Below, piece after piece: positions 10,405 to 21,872 of a stretch of DNA of 64,000 nt. How positions within the stretch are numbered: the stretch's first letter is position 1; each line of letters begins with the position of its first letter. The position numbers were made by a program, and so were the translations under genes. Below the pieces are notes generated by a model. The model was given only the letters and a program-made list of their open reading frames with translations, was not told the DNA's origin and ran no database searches. Source of the stretch: Phaseolus vulgaris (taxonomy: Eukaryota; Streptophyta; Magnoliopsida; Fabales; Fabaceae); NCBI RefSeq assembly GCF_000499845.2, contig NC_023754.2:7394477-7458476 (forward strand), in the 5' to 3' direction.

Positions 10405-12691
10405 TCAGTCATCCACGTCCATGGGCACGACCTTCCCGTCGACGACATGGTGCATGGGGTCGCAGTTCGAAACATTGATGCCAAGGTTCTCACAGGACGC
10501 CTGGGTCAGAGCCTCCTGGAACCCCTCCTCGAAAGTACCCGCCATCTCCTGGATAAGGTACTTCTTCTCCTTCTCCAGCTCCTCAACGGCGGCATCCCCA
10601 GAGGTCACCTGCTTCTCCAGAGCCTCTTTCTCAACGCGAAGTCGACTGACCTCGACCTGTAGTTTGTCGTAGTCAGCCCGGAGAAGGTCCATAGCTTTGG
10701 CCTGGGTGGCCATTTCCCCCTCCATCCGCTCCGTCTTGTCAGCCTGTTCACGGCAACGGTCCTTCAGGTCCTTTTGGATTTCTGCATCAGCTTTGAGCAA
10801 TTCCTGAAGGCCCGTTACCTGGACTTGGAGGGCGACTTCACGAGTAAAGAAGCCAGCCTGGAGCTCCAATGCCTCCGCCAGTTGCCTCTCAGTTTCTGCT
10901 TTGGACTCTTGTGCTTGCTTTAGAGAGGTTTGGTAAGTTTCGTTCTGACGCCCCAGGGTCCTCATTTCCTCCTCCAGAGTAGTCGCCTTTGTTTCCAAGG
11001 CCTGGAGAGTTTGAGCTTGCATGACCGCGTTCCTGGCCTGGGCGCGCCATTCAAGGGCCACCGCCAAGAAGGCCCCCAAGTAGAAGGGCATGCCTTCCTT
11101 CCTGTCGGTGCCCTCTGGCAGAGTCCCGCCACTGAAGCCCCTCATTAGATGCATAATCGGAGGAGGGATGGCAATGAAGTCAGGGGCGGCTGCGACGGAA
11201 GCAGGAGAAGCAATGGTTTCTGCCGGCGGCGGAGGCGGGGCAAATTCGGCGCCTTCGCCCCTTTCCTCTTGGAGTGTCATGGGAGGGAGTGAGGTCGCGC
11301 TCGGGGTGTTATCCATGAAGGGGTTCCCTCCCTGGGGCGACGCCTCTACCGAAAGAGGAACCCGCGCAGATTTTCTTCTTCTGAAGGGAGCCACGCCTTC
11401 TGAGTCCTTATCGTCTGATAGAATCTCCAAAACCCGTTTCCCTTTGTCAAGGGGGGTTGGAGCCGGTGACGAAACCGTGGCTAGGGGAACAGCGGCGATG
11501 GGTAGAGGAGAGCGAGGAGTCTGAAGTGCTGCGAGGCCGTGTGGAGACGACGGAGGTGAACTCAGGGGAGCCTCGGCGGTGATCGGAGGAGGCGGCGACA
11601 GAGTCGGTGGGGGAACCGGGTCGGCAGCAAGGGTGGAGGAGGCGCCCGCCTTGGCGGCACGTGCCTCCTTCATTGCCTTCGCCAGCATCATTCTCTTAGA
11701 AGCGCCCATCACCGATCCTACATCAAGACAGACCAAACAGCAAGGGTTAGTACTAAAACCGCTACGCGAATTCACGATACGCAAAGAGACATGAAATGCA
11801 AGTAACACGGTACAAGTGTAAAACAAGCATAATAGTATGGGGAGACAAACGATCGATAGCAGGCTACTTATAGCACAAAAGATGAGGGGAGAGCCCCTTA
11901 CCAAAATAGGTGGTCAGGGCGTGAGCATTGTACTCGCTAGCGACCAGCTTCAAGGTATCAAAGACGATCCCCAACCCCGCCAAGGCTTTGCTTACCTCCC
12001 TATCGGCGGGGGATATCTCTTCCAGGGTTTTGGCCCTGAGCAATTTGGGGCGTTCCGTCCAGTAAAGAGGGAAGCCATCCAAAGCTGTGGGATCATGCTT
12101 GGCGCAACACACCTTGAAGAACTTCCCTTTCCAGTTCTTGTAAGAATTCTGGAAGAGGGAGAGGAGGATCCTGCCAGCGATCCCGGAAAAGCTTACCCAA
12201 AAGCTTTTCCCCTGTTTTTTCACCTCAAAAAAATGCAGGAAGACATCTACGGAAGGAGGGATGCCCAGGTATCCACAAAGAATTTGAAAGCCCCTCACAA
12301 ATGCCCAGCTATTGGGATGAAGCTGGGCGGGGGCAGTGTTGATTTCAGTAAGAAGCTCCCGTTCGAAGGGAGTGAAAGGGAGACGCACTCCTACGCGCTT
12401 GAACACGGTCTGGTACATGAAGAAGAAGGGTTTCCCCTTTCTAGGTCTGTCGTCCAAACAAACAGGTTCCCCAGGCCTGCCGGGACGGACGGATATGTGG
12501 GCGTCGTGTGTGCGGCAGAAGGCGTTAAAGTTGTACAGATGGGGATCCCCCCGGTGAGCTTCCAGGTCCTGGAGGGAAGTCAGGCTGGTGCATTCACTCA
12601 GGAGCTCATCGGAGGCCCAGGGGTAGAAGGCTTTGTAGTTGGATTTGGGGGTCGTAGGGGAAGAATCAGGCTCCGCGTTCGCGCGCGTCAT
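10405..12691 (-). CDS. antisense element gene 2, Transposase_28-type protein with long coiled-coil tail, two exons
   Basis: Model: exon 1 12691-11902, intron 11901-11718, exon 2 11717-10405, giving 700 residues. The intron begins GTAAGG, ends TTGATGTAG and is 184 bp. The join is phase 1, as in antisense gene 1, at the matching point after the conserved domain, and the downstream ORF is in the right frame. Residues about 20-225 carry the PF04195-like domain (F-Y-P-W-A, R-L-P-F, A-P-A-Q-L-H-P-N-S-W-A-F, W-K-G-K-F-F). Residues about 290-430 are rich in proline, serine and alanine. About 486-671 is a long heptad-bearing coiled coil rich in E, Q, A and L. The protein ends M-D-V-D-D. Function is unknown; oligomerisation through the coiled coil is likely. 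No stop interrupts either exon. Confidence 0.82.
11718..11901 (-). other. predicted intron of antisense gene 2
   Basis: Donor TTTTG|GTAAGG and acceptor GATGTAG|GATC. Both exons are open and in the same phase across the junction. The unspliced first exon hits a stop at 11864. Confidence 0.75.
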
Positions 12692-13405
12692 GGTGAAAAT
12701 AGATAGCTGGAGAAAGAAGAGAGGAAAAAGGGTTTAGCAAGTTTAGCCATGGCAAGAAGGGGAAAGAACCCCAGGAAGCGTCACCCACGCGAGAAAAATC
12801 AGAGGAGGAAGAAGAAGCGAAGAAATGCAGTAATACGTGAATAACAACAGTCCCAGGCAGTTCAATAAATCAATCTAATGCGACGAAGGGGAAAGGTCGT
12901 GGGTATCCGAGACCATACCTTTGCTTTTGGAATGGAGGCAGCAGAAGGCACAGGAAGGAGAGAATCGCAGTCGCAGAGAAAAAAGGTTTTCGAAGGCGAT
13001 GAACAGTGCGGAGTTGCAGAGCGAATGAATGTAACAGTAGGGTGAGCGCGGGGTTTGGGGTAACTTAAACGTTACATTTCGTAACCCAAGAGGCGCAAAT
13101 TGAGGGCCGCAGGATCGAGCCACGCGTCAGAAGGTCGTTTGCCCAGGGGAAGCGCAAAGGTCTCTAAAGGAGGGCCACGCGATGGGCCACGTGGCGCGTG
13201 ATAAAGGGTAGCCCAAAAGGTTGTAATCATCCCCATTGCAGGGAATGTCCAATCGGTCATTAAGAATACCCCTGTGGTTCAGATAATGTCGCGTCAATAA
13301 TTCGAAAATTTGCTGAGTCAGCAGAGAATGACACGTCATCAAGAAAGCACATTGATGGCGGGGGCAAGGCTTTAGTCTTTGCGCTGAAGACAAGTCTTCG
13401 GCTTA
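12692..13405 (-). promoter_or_regulatory. 5' UTR intron and likely promoter of antisense gene 2
   Basis: On the minus strand a leader intron is plausible: donor AAAG|GTATGG at 12919/12918 and acceptor CTTTCTCCAG at 12707, 15 bases before the ATG. The leader is C/T-rich. Further upstream a G-box, CACGTGGC, lies at 13188-13195, and CCAAT occurs near 13250. Both antisense genes thus have a G-box upstream. Expression is not shown by sequence alone. Confidence 0.45.
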
Positions 13406-13420
13406 AGACTGGGGGGCTTG
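13406..13420 (+). other. polypurine tract of the gypsy element
   Basis: AAGACTGGGGGGCTTG ends at the base before the 3' LTR, where plus-strand priming would occur. Confidence 0.7.
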
Positions 13421-14720
13421 TGTACCGTCCCGTATCAGGGCGTTGACTAAGTCAAGGTCGAAGTCAACGACTGGAAGGTCAAAGTCAGCTCAAGGTGTCG
13501 CCCAGGTGTAGGAACGCCAAGAGGAAGCGTCGCCAAGGCAGGACGAGGCGTCGCCAAAGCGCGGCGTCGCCTAGGGGGAGGCGTCACCTAGATGAAGGCG
13601 TCGCCTCGGTGAAGGCGTCGTCCAGGTGAAGGCGTCGCCTAGGTGAAGGCGTCGCCCAGGTGAGGGCGTCGCCAGATCGAACAGTGTAAAAGCGAGGCAA
13701 TCACGGTGTGGTTCCCCGATACCCATGGGTAGGAAAAACCATGGAGGGAACGACGCCGTGTGAAAGCCTCAGGTCCCGATATCTCGGGAAAGTGATAAAG
13801 AGAAGGAAAAGGTGGCTTCAAGGCCATAGTGATAGTACCAGTGAAGGGCAGCCTGACTCGCGAAGTACCCCTGCCGCCCAGAGACGCCTTCGGGACAGAT
13901 ACGACCCAAGAGGAAGGTCACGCCCAGGATAACCGGGTGCAGGGTGTGAGAGGAAGGCAGATACGCTCTCAGAGTAAGTGGCTAGATACTTGGGAGGCAT
14001 GAGTTGGCACCCAAAAAGTCACCCCTAGCGCAGTAGCACTCCCAAGCAGGAGGACCCACACGTAGAAACGTCCCCAGATGGGCAGAAACACCCCCAGATG
14101 GGGTCAAGGCGTCGTGAGGCCCTCCACGTGTATGACAGCGATGACGGAATGGAAACACCCTCTAGTCAGGTGCCAGGTAATTAAAGATATTCAATACAGT
14201 TTCCCTTTTTGGCATTCAGGTACTATTATGGCTCCCGAGCGTTTCAACGTCTTAAATGCGCTACGTTTCATAATTAAGCGCTTTAAAGAGCGCGTTACGT
14301 TTGAGTTTAAAAGCGCTTTAAGGCGCTTTAAATGCTGGGGGGCAGTTTAAATAGCGCTGAGAGTGTCGGAAAAAGGGTTGGAACCTTTGACAAATTTAGG
14401 AGAAACTCTCTAGTTGCTTGCCCGTGCTTGAGGATTACGTACAAGTGACTGGAGAATATTTTTGCCTGAAGGGGACAACACACACACACATATACACAGT
14501 TTCTTTTACCACCTTCAGAGTGCCATACGCGGTGCTCAGATACGTGGGTGGACAGTTTTGGTGTTTCTTGCTGGCTGACTTGAGCGTCGGAGTGCAAACG
14601 GCCGCTAGGGCGCCTCTTTGTCCTCTTTTTTGCAGGAATTCACAGGCAATCAGTGGGAAGGAGTCCTTAGCTGACGGTTGAGGTCGTGCACGAAGACGTC
14701 CCGGTCAACCGGACGGAACA
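13421..14720 (+). repeat. 3' LTR of the gypsy element
   Basis: It is 1300 bp, starts TGTACC and ends GGAACA, followed by the target duplication CCCTC. It differs from the 5' LTR by about 8 substitutions seen by eye, of which 7 are transitions, plus loss of a 17-bp minisatellite unit and gain of one G near 14341. Confidence 0.95.
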
Positions 14721-15311
14721 CCCTCCATCTAATCACAAACTTCAATTACAATTTCATAAGACAATGCTCAAATTAGGGTTCCACAAAGATTAATCAAAAC
14801 ATAGAAAAATACAAAGAGAAGGGAGAATCAAAATATGCTTTTACATAAAAGAAGAAAGGAAAGAGAAAAGAAAATGAGAAGTATGATACAAAAAAGAAAG
14901 TGGTAAGTAAGGTGGGTACATGGGTTTATGCATAGTGAAAATATCCATATCCCGTAGAGATTAAAGACAACTTCTTAAATCAATTTGAAAACTATTCTCT
15001 CATATATTTCTCATAAAATATTTAAAATAAAAATTTTGTTTCCAATTTTTTACCTAATATATTTAAAATTTGAAAATTTTGAAAGTTTAAAAATTTTGAA
15101 AAACTTAAAAATTTAAATTTTTTTAAAACTTTAAAATTTTTTCGAAATTTAAAGTGGTTCGAAGAGGCTTTTGAGTTTGAAATTTTTAAATTTTAAATTT
15201 TTGAAAAAATAGAAAATGACACAATATCTATAATAATAATATCAAATCAAATATTGATATCAGAATAAAATAGGAAAAGAATTAAGAGAAGTTAGAGAGG
15301 GGAATCCCTTT
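14721..15311. other. AT-rich gap between element and solo LTR
   Basis: There is no gene. Bases about 15045-15210 are a low-complexity run of AAATTTT/TTTAAAA units. Confidence 0.7.
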
Positions 15312-16516
15312 TGTACCGTCCCGTACCCGGGCATTGACTAAGTCAAGGTCAAAGTCAACACCATGGGTCAAAGTCAACACAAGGCGTTGCCTAGGTGAAG
15401 AGACGCCAAGTGCAAGCGTCGTCAGGAAGAGGCGTCGCCTAGGTGAAGGCGTCGCCCAACCAGGGGGTCGCCAGATCAAACAGTACTAAAGCAAGGCAAT
15501 CACCGTGTGGTTCCCGATACCCATGGGTAGGAAAGACCATGGAGGGAGCGACGCCGTGGGAAGGCCTCAGGTCCCGATAACCCGGGGCAGTGATAAGGAG
15601 AAGGAAAAGGTGGCTTCAAGGCCATAGTGATAGCACCAGTGTAGGGCAGCCTGACTCGTGAAGTACCCCTGCCGCCCCAGAGACGCCTTTGGGACAGATA
15701 CGACCCAAGAGGAAGGTCACGCCCAGGGTAGCCGGGTGCAGGGTACGAGGGGAAGGCAGATATGCCCTCAAAGTAAGTGACTAGATGATTGAGGGCATGA
15801 GTTGGCACCCAAAAAGTCACCCCTAGCGCAGTAGCACTCCCAAGCAGGAGGACTCACACGTAGAAACGTCCCCAGATGGGCAGAAACGCCCCCAGATGGG
15901 GTCACGGCGTCGTGAGGCCCTCCACGTGTACGACAGCCATGTCAGAATAGAAACACCCTTTAGTCAGGTGCCAGGTAATTAAAGTCATTCAATACAGTTT
16001 CCGTTTCGAGCGTTCAGGTACTATAATGGCTCCCAAGCGTTTCAACGTCTTAAATGCGCTACGTTTTCTAATTAGATACGCTGATTGAGTGCGTTACATT
16101 CGTAATTAAAGGCGCTTTAAGGCGCTTTAATGCTTGGGTAGTTTAAATAGCGCTGAGAATGTTGGAAACAGGGTTTTGGAACTTTTGGCAAATTTCCCAG
16201 AAACTCTCTAATTGCTTGCTCGAGCCTTGAGGTTACGCACAAGGGACTAGGGAAGATTTTTGCTAGAAGGAGAAAAACATACACACAATACACAGTTCTT
16301 TTTGCCACCTTCAGAGTGTCATACGCGGTGCTCAGAGACGTAGGTGAACAGTTTTGGTGTTTCTTGCTGGCTGACTTGAGCGTCGGAGTGCAAACGGCCG
16401 CTAGGGCGCCTCTTTGTCCTCTCTTTTGCAGGAATCCACAGGTAACCAGTGGGAAGGAGTCCCTAGCTGACGGTTGAGGTCGCGCACGAAGACGTCCCGG
16501 TCAACCGGATGGAACA
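15312..16516 (+). mobile_element. solo LTR of the same gypsy family
   Basis: It starts TGTACC and ends GGAACA, with target duplication CCTTT at 15307-15311 and 16517-16521. It is colinear with the LTRs at 930 and 13421 but clearly more diverged and shorter (1205 bp). No internal sequence is present, so it formed by recombination between the LTRs of an older insertion. Confidence 0.93.
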
Positions 16517-16539
16517 CCTTTATATAGAGGTATAGAGTA

Positions 16540-16790
16540 CTCCATAATTCATAATTCAAAATTTAAAATTTAAAAATAAAAATTTAAAATTTAAAATTCA
16601 AAATTCAAAATTCAAAATTCAAAATTTAAAATTACAAATTAAAAATTCCTAATTTAAAATTTAAAATTCACAATTAAAAATTCAAACTTTAAAATTTAAA
16701 ATACAAACTTTAAAATTTAAAATTTAATAATTTAATAATTTAAAATTTAAAAATCAAATATAAAATTTAAAATTCAAAGTTTAATTCTTA
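16540..16790. repeat. AAATTTAAAATTC low-complexity array
   Basis: A run of AATTTAAAATTCAAAATT-type units. Near-identical arrays lie at 29845-30060 and 37455-37670, each at the left edge of a MYB-bearing repeat unit. Confidence 0.85.
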
Positions 16791-17937
16791 AAGATAGAGA
16801 AGTCACATATGACAAATATCTCCTCTCATATATTTTAAAATAATAAAATAAAACATAAATATAAGGATAAAATTTGAATAAAATAAAATGATAGTTATGT
16901 GGAAAACCTTGTAGCGATAGAGAGGGTAGTTGTTGAGTATAGACAAGTGTCTCACTTTTAAAAAATTAAATATATGAACACAAATTATTAGTTTTTCTTG
17001 AATTCAATAATTACATTATATATATATTTTCAAATGCAGTATAAGTTTCGTCCCTCACCTAAAAATGGAACTGAAAACAATTAAAATCCAGTAAAAAAAA
17101 TGGAGAAAATTATAAAATAAAACATATCACCTTACTATCAATATAAAAACACCTCTAAAAATATTTGGTGAAATACCAATTAGCATTAATTTATATATCA
17201 TAATTTCGGCTAAAAAGCATATAAATATTTTTTTTAAAACATAGCAAATCGAACCCTTAAGAACATAAAAGACAGAAATAAACTTTTAAAACTTTAATAA
17301 CCTATGTTTAAAAATAAAGTGTCAAATTAAGATCTTTAAAACTCAATGTACTATAAACGGAAAACTAAAAACTAACATTTTGGCAATAAAATATAACTTG
17401 GCTAATATTAATTTAATAAAAAAACTAACATATTATAATGTAAATATTTATATTTATTATTACAGTGACATATAAACTTAAAAATATAACTTGTAATTTA
17501 TTTTATCTTTATCAGGAAGTAATTATACAAATAAAATATTTGTTTCAATTTATATTTTAAATTTTTTTGTAAATATATTAATTTTAATTTTAGAAAAAAA
17601 ATTATAATTTACATCAGTTCTTACAGTTCTTAGTAAAAAACATATATCCAAACACATCTTTAACATATGTGGCCATCCCAATTGCCAAAAAGTAAGCAAA
17701 AGAAATAAATATTTTAAAATATAAAGTATCAAAACAGTATTAACCGTAATATTATTAAGGTGATTTCTTTTATCTTATTGTTAATATAGTGTGTTATCTT
17801 ATCTATAAATATAAATATGGATGTGAAGAGTGAAATGTTTGAAGGAGAAAGTGTGAGAAGAGAAAAGAAAAGTGAGATTTTGTAGTGAGTTGGAAAGGAA
17901 GAAAGCGTTTAAAGAAGAAGAAAGAAGGAAAAAGAAT
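16791..17937. other. repeat unit A, AT-rich part left of the MYB remnant
   Basis: Non-coding. It is colinear with 37680-38183 plus 39812-40270, which is the same unit with a solo LTR inserted. Nothing else is seen. Confidence 0.7.
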
Positions 17938-18741
17938 GGAAGTGTTGAGTGAGGAATGGTGGAATGAGACGAATGCTTTGTTGTTGGAAGTGCTCCCTAA
18001 CATCCAAACTCAGCCTGCCACCTCGGACACGATCAATGGTCCTCCAATGATGCTATCAGAAGCAATTCTCCTCTTCGGTCACCCTCATCAAAACGTTGTG
18101 GAAGCTCCTTTAATGTTGTCACCGTCTCAGACATCCAAACAGTGTCGAATCCAGGTTCAGTCCAATAAATGAAAAAGAATTACTTGGACCATGGAAGAGC
18201 ATAGGTACTTCTATAATATCAATATTCTTTTTATACTTTTATTTTTTCAATAACATTATATTAGAGTTTAATTAATTTTTAATTTATTTTAATCTCCTAT
18301 TTATTTTTTCATCATAGATTGTTTTTGGAAGGACTTTACATATATGGGAGAGGATATTGAAAAAAGATTTCATATTACATTCAAACAAAAGATGCAACTC
18401 TGGTGGCGAGTCATGCACAAAAATATTTTATGCGTAACAATATGTCGAAAGAGCAAAAGAAAAAGAAAAGCATTCATGACATGGTGTTAAGTCAACTAAT
18501 GCAAGTGCAAGAAGGGATACACTTCAATCCTCCTATCAACATGCCTCATCTAGTACATCTAAATCTTGTTAATATGTCTCATCAAATACCACCAATAACA
18601 GGAATGATGCAGTCAAATCATATCTACCATATAAATCATCATCCACAATATAATGGAATACATCAAATGATGGAGGGCAATTCTATCAACAACGTAGTAT
18701 ATCCTACACAGTTTGATCAGATGCAATCAAGATGGAGATGA
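17938..18741 (+). pseudogene. SHAQKYF-class single-repeat MYB gene remnant (copy 1)
   Basis: Exon 1 opens at the ATG at 17938 and runs to 18204; intron 18205-18317 starts GTACTT and ends CATCATAG; exon 2 is 18318-18741. Spliced, it gives a MYB/SANT repeat with the W-T-M-E-E-H start, a G-R-G-Y block and the class-defining V-A-S-H-A-Q-K-Y-F near 18400. TGA at 18170-18172 stops exon 1 just before the MYB repeat, and TGA at 18358-18360 replaces a tryptophan codon that is TGG in the copy at 40378. It is therefore a pseudogene. Known relatives are plant transcription factors that bind I-box/TATCCA-like sites. The asparagine/histidine-rich tail is unlike the best known members. Confidence 0.8.
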
Positions 18742-19692
18742 ACTCTATTAACAATATAGTGCATCCTACATAGTTTAATCATATGCAAATATATATAATG
18801 TATAAGTTGGTGGATTATGTAATTATTTTTAATAATAATAATAATAATATATGGGCAAAGTCATTAAATATTCTAACTTAATACTTATACCACATTTTAG
18901 TATTTTAATAATAAATCTTCCATAAATATTATCATATACAAATCATTGCATTATTGTCACTCTAGCAATTATTCAAATTATCATACACAACATTTCAATT
19001 TATTACACTTGGTAATTCAAAATATGATAATTCACAAATACATATGATATCTCCATGCATATCAAATTTAAGTATTCAAATAAAACATCAAGCCTCACTC
19101 AACAACACATTTTTGGTTGAAAAAAAATAAATTATCTCGACATAATTTGCGCTTAAACGACATGGTTGTCATTTGAGCGAAAACACTTCCAGTAAAAAAA
19201 ATTGTTTTAATCTCTTTTTCATTTAAGCTAAAAAATTACATAAAATAGAACTTTTGCATAATTAAAACAACAATCCACCAATCAAAATTCTCCAATTTTA
19301 TCTATTCTAACATGTTTCGTAATCTTACTACAAAAATCATAACCATTATTAATCATGTAATCAAAATGTAGCATACATATCAATTCAACAATTCAACAAA
19401 AACACTACAATCTACACAATATGCAATTTCAAAACAAAACATGTTAATCTCTATAATGAATAAGTAAACTATCACTTTATTCAACTTTTACATGTTTTAA
19501 TAACAACCTATAGATGTCAAATTGCGTCACCATTAATCAATCTTGATACTATAAATGTTATGTATAATTTGTTGTTAAATTTTGATTAAATTAAATGAAT
19601 TAATAATAATTAAAAGTTACTAGAAATCTTTTTTATTATTACTAGCGGGGGAATGGGAATACAGACACTCATGCGCGTAAGGCGTATGCACA

Positions 19693-19694
<2 letters not shown>
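18742..19694. other. AT-rich DNA downstream of MYB copy 1
   Basis: No gene. It is colinear with about 40800-41400 in repeat unit B. Confidence 0.6.

Positions 19695-19777
<83 letters not shown>
19695..19777. repeat. (TTA)n microsatellite
   Basis: About 27 uninterrupted TTA units. Confidence 0.97.
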
Positions 19778-20454
19778 TATCATATTTTTTTATTAATATT
19801 ATGTATCCGTGTTTCTTTACTAATATTATGTATTGAATTTTTTATTTTTACCATTATTGTGCATTTGCATTTTTTATTTTTGTTATTAATATGTATCTTT
19901 AATTTTTTTTTATTATTATTAGTATGTATCTACTTTTTTATTTCTATATGTATCCGTATTTTTTATTTTATCATTATTATATATTTATTTGTATTTATTA
20001 AAATAAATTATAAAAATTCATACTCAAACATTCTAATTCATCTTTAATTTATGTGTTCTTGTATTTTTTAAATATCAAACTGTATATCTGCATTTTTTAG
20101 TTTTATCATTATCATATGTGTATTTATATTTATTAAAATAAACTATAAATTCATATTGTAATATTTTAATTCATCGTAAACTTATGTGTATTTGTATTTT
20201 TTAAATATTAATATGTGTATTTGCATTTTTTTATTTTTATCATTTTTGTACATTTGCATCTTTTATTTTTTTCACTACCATATGTGTATTTCTATTTATT
20301 AAAAAGAACTATAATATATAATATACAATTTATTTTTTATCATTTTTTAAATTCTATTTTGAATTTGTTTTTTTTATGTATTTTTTAATGAAATGAATGG
20401 TAATTTTAAAAAAATGGATGTTATAGGTTATGTAGGAATTTACCTAATTAGTAA
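19778..20454. other. AT-rich repeat DNA
   Basis: Repeated phrases such as 'gtatttgcattttttattttt' variants occur. It is colinear with about 41640-42020. No gene. Confidence 0.6.
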
Positions 20455-20589
20455 TAATAAATAAAATTATAAGTTTTCAAATCAATATAATAAATAAAAT
20501 AACAACTATCTTAGTAATATATTCATAATCGAGGTGTTTGTAAACTAATAAAGTGAAGCCTATCATTAATGGTGTTCATTAATGTGATG

Positions 20590-20710
20590 AGTGATCAATT
20601 CATAATTGTTGAATGAAAAAAGATTGTAACAACAAACAAGGATCTCATAGTTAATGGGATTACTAAGCAACACCATTGATGTAGAGTACCCCATCATGAA
20701 CCTGCAAGGT
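20590..20710 (-). pseudogene. probable fragment of plastid-type signal peptidase I (Plsp1/TPP)
   Basis: After an acceptor-like CTTGCAG on the minus strand comes a frame reading V-H-D-G-V-L-Y-I-N-G-V-A, then, in another frame, N-P-I-N-Y-E. In thylakoidal processing peptidases a similar pair of blocks (E-V-H-D-G-x-L-x-V-N-G-V-A, later L-E-P-x-x-Y-E-M) lies between the catalytic serine and lysine regions. Two stops and a shift separate the blocks. The match is short, so the call is tentative. Confidence 0.45.
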
Positions 20711-21202
20711 GACGGAAGATTCAAGTGAAAAAGACTTAATGATATTTTCCTATGCTCATACAACATACTATTACTAATTGCGAGGACATAAACATATTAT
20801 TTGAATTAATTTATTACCAATGGTTTTCATAAGATATGAATTTGTGGCTAGTCTGCACGGTAGACTAGATCACTAAAACAAATAAAAAGAAACAAAACAA
20901 AACCTCAGTTTCAAAGATAATATATTTGGAAATCAATTTTTCATGCCATTAACCTATACCACACCATATATGAGGAAGAACAACACTATAAAGCACCAAC
21001 TATTAAGCATAGGAAGGTCTGCATTTGGAGCTCAAAAGGAGAGAACTTCTATGAGTCTAACTAAGCACATAAACCTACTTCCTTAGAAAATGTACATCAA
21101 CACTTACAACTCCAAAAACACTTGCAGCAATTATGCAGTATATTTAAACCATGTTACAACAATCATTGTTTTTGGAATATTCAACATGAAGAACTGAAAT
21201 TC

Positions 21203-21872
21203 ATCAAAGTTAACCAAAATTAAGGAGCTTAACATGCCTGAGCACAATAGCCTAGCTATATATCTATACCTCATGCATGGATCAAGTCTTTCTGCAAAAT
21301 AAAGTAAATTACAAATGATGAATAAAGGGAGTAATCATAGCAAAGAAATGCTTATAAATGCTTCGGCAATAGAAACATTAAAATGAGAAAATGGTGCACC
21401 TAAATCATATACCATACGCAACGCAAAGCACCTCGTGAGAAAACAGGAGCCATCATTTCAACCCACCTGAAAAAATTGGTGAACCTTTCTTAGACAATAG
21501 TAATGTTACGGGAATCCTCATTAAATTTCAAGTTACCACACAACTTTTACCCTGTGCAAGGAGGACCACTGCTATTTTCATCACACCCTTTGTCTCTACC
21601 ACCACTTTTGTAAATCCTTCTGTTTGAACAATGACCAAAAGCATACTCAGTATAGACACAACTATCTACTTTAAAACTTTATAATTTAATAATATGATTT
21701 ATAAATTAAAGTTCACTATTGCAGGTTGGGGAAATTAACAAAACATTTGACAACAGAAAATAGGATAAATAGGAGAACCTGTGCACATTTGACTTCCCCC
21801 ATGTGAGGTAATTCGATGATGTACCTCTAGTTTTTCAGTATCAAGTTCCGGTTGTGATATCTCCAGTCCTTC
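21203..21872 (-). pseudogene. fragment of a DUF707 (PF05212-type) gene with exons and introns
   Basis: Minus-strand exons are about 21872-21779, 21619-21551, 21466-21402, a short one near 21290-21265, and a trace near 21245-21220. They read E-G-L-E-I-S-Q-P-E-L-D, then R-I-Y-K-S-G-G, P-P-C-T-G joined in frame to W-V-E-M-M-A-P-V-F-S-R, then D-L-I-H-A, then L-G-Y-C-A-Q. That is the order in plant DUF707 proteins (annotated as lysine-ketoglutarate reductase trans-splicing related, function unknown). Splice signals are kept between the second and third exons. Two stops stand at conserved places: a glutamine after C-V-W-Y-M-I is TAG, and the tryptophan after D-L-I-H-A is TGA. Introns are retained, so capture was from genomic DNA. 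Confidence 0.82.

Larger units (their letters stand above)
930..14720 (+). mobile_element. Ty3/gypsy LTR retrotransposon, Tat lineage
   Basis: This is a complete 13.8 kb element bounded by two LTRs that start TGTACC and end GGAACA. A 5-bp target duplication, CCCTC, lies at 925-929 and 14721-14725. Order on the + strand: LTR, primer site, gag-protease, RT-RNase H, a second archaeal-type RNase H, integrase, a long 3' region, polypurine tract, LTR. The 3' region holds two genes on the minus strand. An extra RNase H next to integrase and antisense ORFs before the 3' LTR are known traits of plant Tat elements (Retand/Grande type). By eye I count about 8 substitutions between the LTRs plus a 17-bp and a 1-bp indel, so insertion is recent. 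The gag-pol frame has two TAG codons, so this copy is defective. Confidence 0.95.

Noticed and set aside
11837..12706. 289-codon plus-strand ORF opposite antisense gene 2
   Set aside because: Same reason. It mirrors the conserved minus-strand exon and has no recognisable domain.
19695..19777. TTA array as a satellite or CRISPR-like array
   Set aside because: It is a plain trinucleotide microsatellite. No spacer structure or CRISPR-like repeat exists anywhere in the window.
20871..20905. CACTA at 20876 as the left end of the captured-gene element
   Set aside because: It does not continue as CACTACAAAAAA and lies 400 bases inside the point where unit B similarity stops.
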